Assembly: GCA_963575745.1 (NCBI GenBank)
Contig: CAUYUJ010015684.1
Location: 110,001-174,000, forward strand
Direction: 5' to 3'
From: Prorocentrum cordatum
Taxonomy: Eukaryota > Sar > Dinophyceae > Prorocentrales > Prorocentraceae
Length of the DNA: 64,000 nucleotides
The notes beneath the pieces are model-generated. The model made no database searches and was not told where the DNA came from. It saw only the letters and a program-made list of their open reading frames with translations. This document shows, in pieces, positions 20,740 to 30,816 of the stretch (within the stretch, counting starts at the first letter, position 1; the number at the start of each line of letters is the position of its first letter). The position numbers and the translations under genes are program-made.

Positions 20740-22690
20740 ATATTGGGCGTCTGTGAGGAGAAGTTGGAAGGTTGAAAACTCGGAGCTCTTGGGAACGCGG
20801 TCTGCGCCGTGAATTAGCATGGGCCACGTCGGCGCTCCTGCGATGCTGAACATACCTGCACACCGGGGCGAGGCTACCTGATCGACCACGCCGTTGCCTC
20901 ACACTGCACTGCTGCTTACGTGAAAGCGCCGAAGCGTGCGCCATCGCCGTTCAAGGCACGCCGCCTGCCTGAGCACCACCATCCGGCATGACGTCGGGGA
21001 ACAGGCCCCCCGGGAACGTTTGAAGCCTCCACCGGTTCCTTCATGCGCTGGACCGGATTTACCCCGGGAAGGTTACGGCCGGACCTAGGACAGAAGAACA
21101 TCCCTCAAGAACTTGAGACCCTCCGCCAGCCCAACCACACAGAACATCCAAGGGTACCCTCCCCAAGATGCACAAGAGCATCCAACAAACACGAAGAACA
21201 CTAGGGTACCCTCCCCGAACCGACCTCGATCTTATACCTTGGTTCGGCTGTATGTCAGCAGTGTTGTGGGGCTGATGGCCTTGAAGATGCCGCTGGATAT
21301 CTGGCCGAGAGAAGCTACCTCGTATCCAACATCAGACGTCCGCTGGATCGGCCGATTCGCACGCCATGCGGAGCCGAGCTGTCGAGCGCACGTTTGCATC
21401 TCAAGCCCACGCTGTGAACCATGCCCCCCCTTGGCGCTGGCGGGCGAGGGTGGCGTGTTTTTTTCTACGTTTCGACGTGCCCGGGTCAGTCGGCGAACAC
21501 AGTGCGGCTAGAAACTCACGCAGCCAATGTTATGCGTTTGGGCTCATGTTGCTCCGACGCCCTCGGGATACCGCACGAGTCTCACCAGGCAATCGAGTCT
21601 CGGGAAGGTCCTTGCAGGACTACTCTACCAGGTCGACCAACATCAAGTTCCAGGGGATTATCGTCGCGTCTTTCGTGGCGGGCTCAGTTCTCGAGCCTCC
21701 TCTAGGATGTGGGCTCGCTGAACAATGTAACCAATGCCTGTTTCAATGCAGTCTTGCTTGTCATTCAGCTCGATCCGAGTCTAAGGCCAACCTGAAGCAG
21801 GGGCTTATTCGCGCATTGCCGCGAGGGCCTAAGCTGCTGAAGAATCGTGCACGCGCCAACTGGTCACGAAGAACCGCCAGAACACGCGCGCGCCCTACGG
21901 GGCCAGCACCCACGCGCGGTTGAAGAAAAAACTCGATGGGAGCGAACAAAACACGAAGGCGCGCCCGCGCTTCATATGGTATTACACATCGCCGTGCACT
22001 CGACTCACCAAACTATCGCGCGCAATTGACGCGAGCGCATCAAGCGCGAGGCGCTCAGGCCGCTGGCGCGTTTAACACGCACATACACACAACACACACA
22101 CACACAATCGCGTTTCATGGGGAAGGCCCGAGATTACAAAAGCACATCGCGCATGCCAGGGAATATCAAACTGAACCGACATTGCCACGGCCTGCAAGAC
22201 ACCTTGTTCATCACTATAACAAAAGAACTAGCAAACGAGCACCAAGCAGAGGCACGTCGACGTGGAAACTTCTGCATTCTATCCGCGCAGACTCGGAGAT
22301 TGGACACTGCCGCCATCCCCAAGTCTACGAAACACCGCGAAAATTGCGATTTCCTGCGCTGCGAGCCCGCGAATTAGTCGGCGCGACCCCCGACGAAAAG
22401 CGAAAGGAAGCGGACGGGGCAAGGAGGCGAGGCGGCCGGTAGAATGGGCAGCAGGCAGGCAAGGGGAAAGACAATAGGGGAGGAACCATTCACTTACCTT
22501 GGAAACACTTTGCTATCCGCGACCACCCGGAAACCTGAATGGCCGCGCGAATCTCGACTGGGCACCCCAACAGGCGGCCCGAGAGGGCCCCAAACCACCC
22601 CAAAAAATAGCTCCAGCATTGGCGCAAACGGCTCCCTCCCCAACAGGGGCACCATGAGGCCCCCATGGATCTCGCACCTGGAGCCTGTGG
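20740..22690. other. Unassigned region
   Basis: About 2 kb of low-repeat DNA, one of the least repetitive stretches in the window. Short local repeats include aacatccaagggtaccctcccc-like blocks near 21,145 and 21,205, and (ca)n at 22,080-22,110. A plus frame at 21,366-21,923 (185 codons) has mixed composition but no motif I recognise. A host exon cannot be excluded. Confidence 0.35.
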
Positions 22691-22694
22691 CATG

Positions 22695-22856
22695 GACTAC
22701 CTACCAGACCACCCCAACCCGACCCGAAGACCCCGAAGTTCGTGTTGGGGGGGGTACGGGTTCCATACGTGTTTTCTCGATGTTCCCCCCCCCCCACTGG
22801 AAATGGAGGTCAATTTGAGGCCTTCGGGTTGGGTTGGGGTGGCTTGGTGGGCGGTG
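22695..22856. mobile_element. MITE family M1, copy 1
   Basis: 162 bases with imperfect terminal inverted repeats of about 38 bases: gactacctaccagaccaccc at the left, and at the right an inverse end reading ggttggggtgg then cttggtgggcggtg. The flanks carry a 7-base duplication, tggcatg, at 22,688-22,694 and 22,857-22,863, which marks a transposition event. No coding capacity. Full copies also occur at 35,051 and 62,692. Confidence 0.85.
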
Positions 22857-22869
22857 TGGCATGACATCG

Positions 22870-23250
22870 CCAGGTGCCCCCCTCGGGCCCCCCTCGGGGC
22901 CTCCGCGGGCCTCCTCGCGCCCCCCACGTGGCCCCGAGCACAGCCCCGCGGAGGGCACCCCCGGCAGCCCCGCCAGAGCCCCGTGGAGGGCCCAGGGGCC
23001 CAAATCTGCTCTGCGGCATCACGCCGTGGGCCCCTGCCGCGACACGCCGGGGGCCGCCTGGAAAACCCCCCCGGGGCCCTCGCGGGCCTCCTCGGCGCCC
23101 TCGCCAGGCCCCCAAAAACGGCCCCGGAGGGCGCCGGGCCCTGCGCCCCCGGCGGAGCCGCCCAAGGCAGGCGTCGGCACCGCACTCGGCAGCAGGTCTG
23201 CAGGCACGACTTCGGCGTCGGAGCGGCCAGCACGGCCGAAGCATTCGGCG
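22870..23250. repeat. GC-rich imperfect repeat region
   Basis: ggccccc, cctcgcgggcctcc and similar 10-20-base words recur. It gives long frames on both strands that I regard as compositional. Confidence 0.5.
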
Positions 23251-23539
23251 AAAAGTCCACGATCGACTCCGACACCTAGCTTGCGACGGGAGCAGAGGGG
23301 ATGAAAGCCTCGACAGAGATGCCCCCAACCGCACCGCGCCGCGCGGGTCGGAGGGAAAGCGCAAGGAGCGCCCTGGCCTTTTTCACCTTGCAGCCAGACG
23401 GGAGACAACTGCACCCCTATCAAACTAAAACAGCACACTGTTGTCGCAGTTGTCGAAGGCCAGAGTCTCACGACCGAGACGGCCCTGGCGCGCAGCATGC
23501 AACTCACTGCCCTCGGGGCAACGACCGATGGGGCCCCAC

Positions 23540-24060
23540 GCTCACGGCGCGCTCCCCTGAGACAGGCAGTACAACGCCAGGCATCACCCCAAGAGTCCCA
23601 GCGGTGGCCAACAGCGGGGGAAGCCTCGCCAACCCGCGCAGAATATCCAGCGCCTTCTAGGTCGATGTTCGACCAGAGGGGGGGTAATAGGCTAGCGGCA
23701 GGCTTCAGGGTAGCATTCGCATACTTCACAAGCCGATCGGCTTCACGGAGCAAGGCTTCCTCAGGATTGTGCAACATCAGAGCATGCTTGGCGCCAATGT
23801 CGGCATGACGATTGCCGATCCTGCGCCATCTCTCACTCTCGTCGACGTCTGGCTCGCGGACTTCTTCGCGAGCTGCAAACTTCGGGCATTCTGACACCGG
23901 AGACAGCTGGCCGCGGCGCTGCAAGAAAGCGCCAGCGTACACTTTGCGAGGCGACAGCTGCTCCGCCATGGACCTGCCCGCAGGGGCCACCACATGGCAG
24001 CCCGAAAAAACATGGCGGTCACTGAGGTGGGTAGCCAAGACACTGGTCCACGCCAAAGCA
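23540..24060 (-). pseudogene. LINE-A RNase H C-terminal part and zinc motif
   Basis: The minus frame contains RRIGNRHADIGAKHA (about 23,822-23,778), the conserved end of an RNase H domain in which N-x-x-AD-x-x-AK is typical. Upstream, residues around GRSMAEQLSPRKVYAGA look like the central helices. About 50 codons downstream comes HRW-x9-WRCTACLR, a tryptophan plus CxxC signature. The segment is open for about 170 codons, yet its upstream border is an inserted inverted-repeat element (24,110-24,313), so the domain is cut. It would have degraded the RNA strand of the RNA/DNA hybrid during retrotransposition. Confidence 0.6.
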
Positions 24061-24109
24061 CTAAACTCGGCGCTCTGGGGGGATTGCAGGCAGGGGCCCT
24101 GGGCGGGGT

Positions 24110-24313
24110 CGGGGAGACGTAAGACCCGGGTACGGGGGACTCGGAAATCCCCGACGAGGTCGTCAAAAAAATGACGAGGCCGAGCCTGCATTTTGACGAG
24201 GCCTCCCGCTGCAGACATCCCACAAAACTCCTCCTCGTCAAAATCCGAGTCGCGGTCGTCAAAAAACGATGGCGAACCCGAGTCCCGGCAAACCCGGGTC
24301 TTACGCTCCCCCG
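24110..24313. mobile_element. Inverted-repeat element inside LINE-A
   Basis: 204 bases with strong terminal symmetry. The left end cggggagacgtaagacccgg and gggactcgg is matched in inverse by ccgagtccc and acccgggtcttacgctcccc. Inside, gacgaggtcgtcaaaaaa and its inverse ttttttgacgaccgc form a second arm. No protein-coding capacity. It separates LINE-A RNase H sequence from the upstream part, so it inserted after LINE-A. Confidence 0.65.
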
Positions 24314-24599
24314 ACGGGGGCCTGGAATTCGCCAATCAACCCACCAGACGCAGCGACCATGCAAACAAAACTACCGGCGCGCGAGAGCCCCCTGGCGGCG
24401 CGCCCCGAGCAGGAGCCACCGACGAACGCGGGGGCCCAGCAACGATCGCGCACAGGGCTGCCATCAGTGGCCTGCTCAGGGCGCTCGCGCCACACCAGAA
24501 ACGGACCATCCTCGCTTCCCTCCCTGGGCCTGGGGCACCCTTCAGCGGGATGCCGAGAGGTCCCACATGTAAAAAACCAGGACGGGCTCCTCCTCCCTT

Positions 24600-24690
24600 G
24601 GCCTCCTCCTCCTCCTCCTCCTCCTCCTCCTCCTCCTCCTCCTCCTCCTCCTCCTCCCCCTCCTCCCCCTCCTCCCCCTCCTCGCCACCC
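24600..24690. repeat. CTC trinucleotide array inside LINE-A
   Basis: (ctc)n from 24,602 with ccc variants near the right end. Confidence 0.9.
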
Positions 24691-25279
24691 GACGCCTTCG
24701 ACTGCCAGGCAGCATGTCTGACGCCCTGATCCGCTGGGCCGGCGCGCAACTCAGAGGCAGGACCGCGGGGGCCACGGGGGCAAACCCGCGGGCGATGAAA
24801 AAACATCACCCCCTGGCCGCAGTGCTCGCGCCGCGACGAGGAGGAGGAGGTCGCCCAATGCCTCGGCACTGGCAGCCGCGAGAAGAGCCCCCGTCGCCAC
24901 GGCTCTGCTCCTGGTCTTCTGCAAACGTGTGAACATCTTGGAACGATGAGCCACGGCAGCCTCGATGACGCCATAACAGATTATGGGTCCGATGCCTCCA
25001 TGATGACCTACATGTCCCTCCAGGGCCAAGCAAGCAGGAAGAAAAAGGCCCACGGGAATGTTTCTGACGCAATGGTCCATCAGGGCCATTGAATCGGACA
25101 TGCGCCACCCAATACAAACCAGGGACAACATGCGAGGGGCCGAGAGAGGGCCCGCCACTCCACCAGCAACAAGCCTCAATATCGAACACATGGTCCCAAG
25201 CACCCCGAGAGGTAGGGAAATCCCACGACCGCCTGAACGCAGCCGTCTGAAACAACCACACCTCCGCACCCCACCTAAG

Positions 25280-25930
25280 AGTCGGAGCCGACGCCACTCT
25301 CCGAGCGGGGCCCCCGTCAATGATGGCGACGGCAGCGAGGGACCTCAGCTGGCTGCGCGGTCGCACGACAGGGAAGGCTCGACGACGAAGCAGGCTGGGG
25401 TCATGGTCGCTGACGCCCGCGGTCTCCGAACCACACCCCGCGCCCGCTAGAGACCCTGCCGGGGAAACCTTGAGCGACGCAGACACCGCGACCACCGCAG
25501 CTCGCTTCTGAAGACGACGCGCATCCCGACCAGCCCTAGCAAGACGAAACTTCATCCTGGAAGACCTACCAGCAACGCGGATGGCCCTTCCCGCGGAGCT
25601 GCCAACTCCGAGGTTGCCGAGGTTGACCGTAAAACGAGACCAACCTGTACGCAGGTGGCGAAGAGAATCGACAACTTTCTCCCCCACATATCTGGAACTG
25701 GAGACAACGGCCGTCTTCCCAAGCGCAGAAGCACACCCCGAAACCTGACCTGGCACCGCAATCGAAAACAGGAGCACCAGCCACGACCCTTTCAACGACC
25801 TGACCCACCTGACCCGCGCACGGGAGCCCCCGGTCACCACGCGCACGGCAAGGCCAGCGCGAGGAAGAGGAAATTGATGCGATCGCCCCCTTCCACGAGT
25901 GAAACTCCGATCGGAGCGGCGGCCATCGTG
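25280..25930 (-). pseudogene. LINE-A post-RT connection segment
   Basis: The minus frame has NLGNLGVGSSAG followed by Arg-rich residues (MKFRLARAGRDARRL) and, about 60 codons on, LRWGAEVW. This is the arrangement that follows the reverse transcriptase palm in dinoflagellate LINEs: a conserved LGVD-x-x-xG turn, a basic helix, then a YGxxV/W-type element. The Asp of LGVD is Gly here. The open frame continues to 24,806 and begins inside R1 copy 2 (25,931-26,090), which has replaced the catalytic region. Function is lost. Confidence 0.55.
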
Positions 25931-26090
25931 AAGGGGCCCTGGGACACACAAATAAATACACACAAATGAAGGGATTCCCCATATTTTCCCATATTTCCTG
26001 AGTTTTTGTCTTCCCCCCCGCTTCCCATATGTTCCCATATTTCCTTGGGAATCGACGATCAATTGTGTCTGTGTGTTTTTTCCCTCCTGA
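25931..26090 (+). repeat. Dispersed repeat family R1, copy 2 (inside LINE-A)
   Basis: gaaggggccctgggacacac, taaatacacac, two ccatattttcccatat-type blocks and the closing gtgtctgtgtg and ccctcctga are all present. Confidence 0.85.
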
Positions 26091-26302
26091 CATCTAGCAG
26101 CCCGCACCGGCCCCCCTCTTCGCGCAGCACGGCCCTTCCAGCCAGCCCCCCCAAACCGAGGGGGCGCCCGCGCCGATGCGCACGCGCGCAGCGAGGCGGG
26201 CAGCTACCCATTCGGGAGGCCGCGCCTCTGCCACCGACCCTCGAGCTTCCTCGGGCAGATGCTCTCGCGGAACTTATACCGTCGGGGCGTTGACCCAAGG
26301 AA

Positions 26303-26452
26303 CCCTACATAAGGAACGAAGCCCCTTTTTTCCATGAGTTGAACTTCGATTTCCCATCGAAAACACACAAGGAAAACCTGAGGCAAACTGTGAAACACTC
26401 AAGGCACATCGAGCCCCTCCCCAACGGAAAAGGTTCCCTCTTCAGCGCCCCG
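26303..26452 (+). repeat. Dispersed repeat family R2, copy 1 (inside LINE-A)
   Basis: Shares aacttcgat, aacctgaggca, ctgtgaa and gagcccctccccaacggaaa with 35,450-35,605. The two ends are loosely inverse (gaagcccctttttt against aaaaggttccctcttc), so a MITE origin is possible. Confidence 0.7.
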
Positions 26453-26569
26453 GCTGTAGAGGGGCCCAGAAAAGAGGCTGCGACTGGCTTCGCCGCGGGT
26501 CGTCGCGCCACTGTCGGCAGCGGCCGCCGGCCGCTGGCCGGCAGCCCAGCACCGACGGGGGCGTTCTAA

Positions 26570-26830
26570 GCCCCACCCCAGGGCCAGAGAGCGCCCGCAG
26601 CGCCCCCAGACCTTGCACCAGGAGCAGAGCCAGCCAGCCTCGGGAGCAGCGCGGGCAAGACGACAATAATCTGGGGAGGCAAACAAGCCAGGGACCCGAT
26701 GATGGTCGGAACACCTCCGAGACAATTACGGCCAACATCGGAGAAGAGCGAAAAAAGTGCCTGCCATGATCGCCGCCAACCGAGACAGCCGACGCAGCCT
26801 CAAGGACAAGACATGTCACGTGTCATGTGC
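26570..26830 (-). pseudogene. LINE-A reverse transcriptase N-terminal segment
   Basis: Minus-strand residues GGDHGRHFFRSSPMLAVIVSE, here quoted in part, and the following Pro/Leu/Cys-rich stretch resemble the entry to the reverse transcriptase fingers, where dinoflagellate LINEs usually have GxDxWxPRxFxxLSDxxL. The frame is lost before the PKxxGGxRP motif. Assignment rests on position between endonuclease and post-RT segments. Confidence 0.4.
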
Positions 26831-27779
26831 ACAGAGAGCCTGAAGAGAAAAGGAGGGATCCTGCCCGAAATCCCAGCCCCTTCCCCTTCTCCCCACAACC
26901 ACGCAAACCTATGAATTTCCGCCGTAAGCAAGGAGAGAGGGTCGGAAACAACGCACCCATCCGCAGTCAGCGTGCCGACGGCAGCCCAAAGGAGCAGGTC
27001 TATCAACATCCAACGCAACCGGCTGGCACCCGACTGCTCGCCCACGTCGAACCAAGACTTCCATCTAGGCCTGGCGCGAAGAGCATTCATCAAGTCGGCG
27101 GCCCGGACGGCCTCGCGAACCGGAACATACAGATGCGCGAAGGACTGAGAGCCGACTGAGGCCCTCACCGCCTTCGCCACCTGCGCGAACAGGTCGCCGC
27201 GATCATGATTGGCCGAGTCGGTGTTCGGCGGTGGGTGCAGCAGCAGGGGCCTCAACCGACTGGAAATGGGAGAGACGGTGCCCCCCGCGAAGGATGAATG
27301 AGCGCCTTGATTTGCTGACCCAACCACTTGATAGCAAGATGACCTGGGCATCGATGCTGAGAATCATCGGCAAGGATCAAGCGCCAGTGCCAGACTAATT
27401 GGGGGCCATGCCCGGGGGCCCCGCACTTGACTGGCGAAGACCCTACCCACGGCGCCCGCCCACGCCCCGCCCGATCAGCCCAGCGCCGACAGAAGACCCA
27501 ACATGCCCAGAGCCCCATGGAAGTCGCACGCATCGATCGCACCGAGAGCGCGCACCACATACTGAACCCCAGCCCAAACGGGCGGCACGGGAGACGGACC
27601 CGCCACCGCTTCACAGGGCATCGGCGGGGGCCTCCGCGAAGTCAAAGTTTTCAACGCCACAGGCTTGGGGTGCAACCGCAGCCCCACGGGGCGACGAGGC
27701 GAGAGAGCTCCGCGTCCACGCGCGCGCACGCTCTCAGCAGTCTTCGCAAGACCCCTAAGACAAAGTAGTCGAAGGGGAC

Positions 27780-28240
27780 GGAGGACCGACAGCAAAATGC
27801 GTGCGAGCGCTCGGAGAGATGAGGACACCTCCCATCTCCTTCACAAAATCAGAACCACGGGTATACCCCGGCCCCACGCTGAAGTCGGCGCCAAGGGCCC
27901 ACGGACGGGGCGAGGTCGAGCGCGCCAGGCCAATCCTGGACAAGAGATCGAGACTCCTGCCGGCAAGACCCTCGGAGCGGCACAGAAAAATGAAAAGCAA
28001 CCGGGATCGGGGGGGGGGGGCTGGGAAGCTCAATCGAGCAGACGAGCCCCCGACCCCGCGCCACATTGCCCCTGGGATAGTCCAGGCGGCCCAGCCAAGA
28101 GCGCACGAAAATGGCAACTCCTCCGCTGGCACCCCCCGCATCCGCTGCCGTGGCGGCCGACAGCATGGACTTCCAGCCTCGGCGCAGCCCCCTGGCGCTG
28201 GCCTGGGCAATATCCTCGCCCCTGGTCAAACGGTGCTCTT
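27780..28240 (-). pseudogene. LINE-A endonuclease (APE-type) segment
   Basis: Two minus frames share this stretch. The first carries ARGLRRGWKSM then GGASGGVAIFVRSWL (about 28,139-28,095), matching the RSGGVAILVR strand of APE-type endonucleases. The second, after a frame change, carries PWALGADFSVGP (27,904-27,870), a mutated form of the GGDFNxxP catalytic strand, and EMGGVLISPSARTHF shortly after, in the place of the conserved final T/H region. The Asn of the DFN motif is Ser here, so it is inactive. It would have nicked target DNA. Confidence 0.6.
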
Positions 28241-29099
28241 AGCAGAGCAAGACGCGCGCACCAGTTCCCTCGACGATGGAACGCAATCGACCCCAGGAGG
28301 CAGAATTGATAGTCTGAACCCGAAGCGCAACAGAGCTCCGAGCGCCCGGAAGAACAGGCTTGGGGGAGGGGCAGGAGAGGGGGCCCAGAACTTAAGCGGG
28401 CTCTCTGCCTGTCTATCTGGCACAAAAGACTGAGCTAATCTGGCAAAACGAAGGGAACTGAGAGCCGCTCTCACGAGGCCGACCAGCACCCCGAGGCGAC
28501 CCATTGCCCTGCTCAGCCGCGTCTTCCCAGGACGGGGCCGGCAAGGGCAAGGCAAAAAGGGGCGCGCGGTCGCGAGCCTCATTCAGATCGAGCACAGGAT
28601 GGCAAGCGGACATCCTGGCGGGATTGAATGGCACCTGTCGACGAACAGCCTTGGAGCCCTCCAGGGCCGCATCAGCTCGAGACAGAAGGTTGGCCCATCG
28701 GCCCTTCGATGCCCGCTGCTGCCAAATCCCACTCGACCTCGAGGAAAGGATAGACAACGCACGCTTGCGCCACGAGAAGACACGAACAGAACCGATGTTC
28801 AGTCCCCCGCTGGCACAGGCAGAATAAACAACAGAGTCTCATCCCGCGTCGCGCGATGGCCAGTTTGGCCAGTTGGCCCGAGACACAAATCCTCGAAAGG
28901 ACCGCCAGCCAGGAGCCCCCCGGCACAGCCCGAAACCTCATTACCACCCTCCGGGGGGGGGGGCGGGATCAGCAGCTGCGACAGCAGGCCAAGCAATGCG
29001 ATCAGCAAGAGACGATGTCCGATGCGGCGGCGGCTCCGCGAGCCGCTGCGGCCGCGCCATCTTCACCTGCCGCTGGAGCCGCATCCTCAGACGCCGCAC

Positions 29100-30000
29100 C
29101 GCCACCCGCCTGTTCAGCTCACGGCGCGGCTGCTCCAGATCCACACACGCGACGTTTTGCGTACGCGCTCTCGATGATCAGTGTGCGCGGCCTTGACCTC
29201 GTCTATTTTCGACTCAGCGAACGCGACGAGTTCCTGAGACGAGAATCCAGTCTTGAGCTGGGTGGCCCGCGACAGCAGCTCGCCCGTGCCCCCGTGGCGG
29301 AGCCCCACGTTATCGAGAGTGAGCATGTTAGCAGCACCTCGGCAGGTAGCTTGTGACCAGACTGCGACTCGGACGGGATGGAATCGCGAATTGGCGCACC
29401 AACTGTAAATGCTGAGGCCCCGCCTCGACGAGCTCCGCCCATAACTGCACCACACTTTCACGCTGCTGCGATAGCTGGCTCTCGAGAGATTCGTGTTTAA
29501 CACATGCCTAGTCCAGCTTGCGCCCCCCCTGCGTCGCCTTGAAGTGTGCCTTGTTGAGCTGGACATGGATTGGTTCTGGCGCACTTTTCGGTTCGGACAA
29601 CGCCTTCGCCGCTTGGCGCTGCCGATCAACCGATGTTTCGCACAACGGCGCAATATGCGCGAACTCTTCGGCAGACAATGGAGGGCTGGCGCCCCGCCCC
29701 TTGCCCGCATCCTTGTCCTGGTCTTTGGCTCCACCACCACCGCCTGCATATTTGGGGCCATAGCCAGGATATCCAGCTGCCCACAAGGATAACGGTGGCC
29801 CTGCAGTCCCTGAGCCTCCATCAGAAGAGCTGGCCGCCTTGTAGGCTCCACAGCGCTTGCAGAAGCCGAACCGAGCCTCGTCTTTCTTGCACCCGCACGT
29901 AGCGCTTGGCACCAGGAAGACCAATGCCACCACCGCCAGGAAGCTGAAGACCACGTACGAGAGGGGACCAAGCAGGGGGCGAGGGCGTGCGGGATGGACC
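29100..30000 (-). pseudogene. LINE-A ORF1-like zinc-motif protein
   Basis: The minus frame contains TCGCKKDEARFGFCKRCGAYK in part: a C-x-C ... F-C-x2-CG zinc-knuckle pattern near 29,900-29,850, followed by a Gly/Ser/Lys-rich linker and a charged segment ending at a stop at 29,508. Downstream, in another frame, SLESQLSQQRESVVQLWAEL-type heptads suggest a coiled coil. This matches the short nucleic-acid-binding first frames seen upstream of dinoflagellate LINE polymerases. Residues before the zinc motif include a hydrophobic run that may belong to the wrong frame. No defensible start codon. Confidence 0.5.
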
Positions 30001-30362
30001 ACTGTTGCCCCAGCCACGATGCCACGGGGCCCACGCGGCCGCCAGCCCGCCTCTGCCGCCGCCCTTGCCTTGGCCACCTCCGCCGCCCGATATCGCATCG
30101 TGATGTCGAGCAGCTCCACACGGAGAGAAGGAAACCCTCGCAATAGCAACAGCACTCGGCCGTTCTGCAGGCATGCTGCTGCAAGCGCAGGCAAAGTCCT
30201 GAGCCAGAACGGCTGAGGAATCCCAGCCGGCGCACGCGCGCGGACGAAAGCCCCACCGACGCACCCTAGCAGGCCACGCCCCACGCTCGCAGCAGCAGCG
30301 AGACAGACGATTTCCGTTGAAAACAATTTGAGGATCAGGGCCACCTGGCTTACAGGGAACGG

Positions 30363-30629
30363 TTGGCACGACACTCCTGGCGTGGATACGACCAGGGTGC
30401 GGACTTCGAGCACCCTGTCGCGCCTCACGATGTCAAGCGACTGCCAAAAAAATGGTACGATGCGTACCATGAGCAGCACTGGAGTGAATTCTGGGAGCCT
30501 TCGGGAGATAAGAGGTTGGCTCCTTCTAAGACGTTAGATGCGTTGAGGAGCACGGCCCTGGAGGCCCGATGTGGTGCCGGAGCCAATGGGCCCTGGGGAC
30601 GATTTCAGGCCGATTCGGGCGTGTTGTAA
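30363..30629 (+). other. Plus-strand reading frame upstream of LINE-C
   Basis: Eighty-eight codons with mixed composition and several aromatic/charged clusters (KKWYDAYHEQHWSEFWEP). It lies between the opposed ends of LINE-A and LINE-C and could be the five-prime part of LINE-C or an unrelated exon. No family recognised. Confidence 0.3.
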
Positions 30630-30816
30630 ACGGATACGGCCGTGGGGGTCGACCACCCGGCCCCGCGACTTTCCCTCCTCCTCCTCCCTCCTCCCCCTGG
30701 TGCTGTTGGGACTGTGCTGATCGTCGACCAGTGCGAAAAACAAGCAACGTGGCCTGCTCAGTCGTGCTTGGGATTACTTCGCTTCTCCTCAGGGCAGCCA
30801 ACGCGGAGCGGCCTGT

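Larger units (their letters stand above)
26460..28780 (-). other. LINE-A sequence without assignable motifs
   Basis: Between and around the recognised LINE-A segments the minus strand stays open in several phases with LINE-like composition, but motifs could not be placed. 26,100-26,300 and 27,350-27,780 hold no recognisable feature. Confidence 0.35.
23540..30000 (-). mobile_element. LINE-A: degraded non-LTR retrotransposon
   Basis: Reading the minus strand from about 30.0 to 23.5 kb, segments appear in the order expected of an APE-type LINE with RNase H: an ORF1-like zinc motif, endonuclease, reverse transcriptase fingers, post-RT connection, RNase H and a C-terminal CxxC motif. The frame changes many times, and later elements sit inside it: R1 copy 2, R2 copy 1, a CTC array and an inverted-repeat element. 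The RT palm with its catalytic Asp pair was not found and has probably been lost where R1 and R2 inserted. The order of domains, not any single match, supports the call. Ends are approximate and no tail or target duplication was seen. Confidence 0.7.

Noticed and set aside
18693-20756. 687-codon plus frame
   Set aside because: It runs through two minisatellites whose unit lengths keep it open and ends in a GT run; no domain is visible.
22870-23300. Long open frames on both strands
   Set aside because: They arise from very high GC content with imperfect repeats; no conserved motif.
24806-26107. A 433-codon minus gene starting at 26,107
   Set aside because: Its first 60 codons are repeat R1; the rest is the post-RT part of LINE-A.
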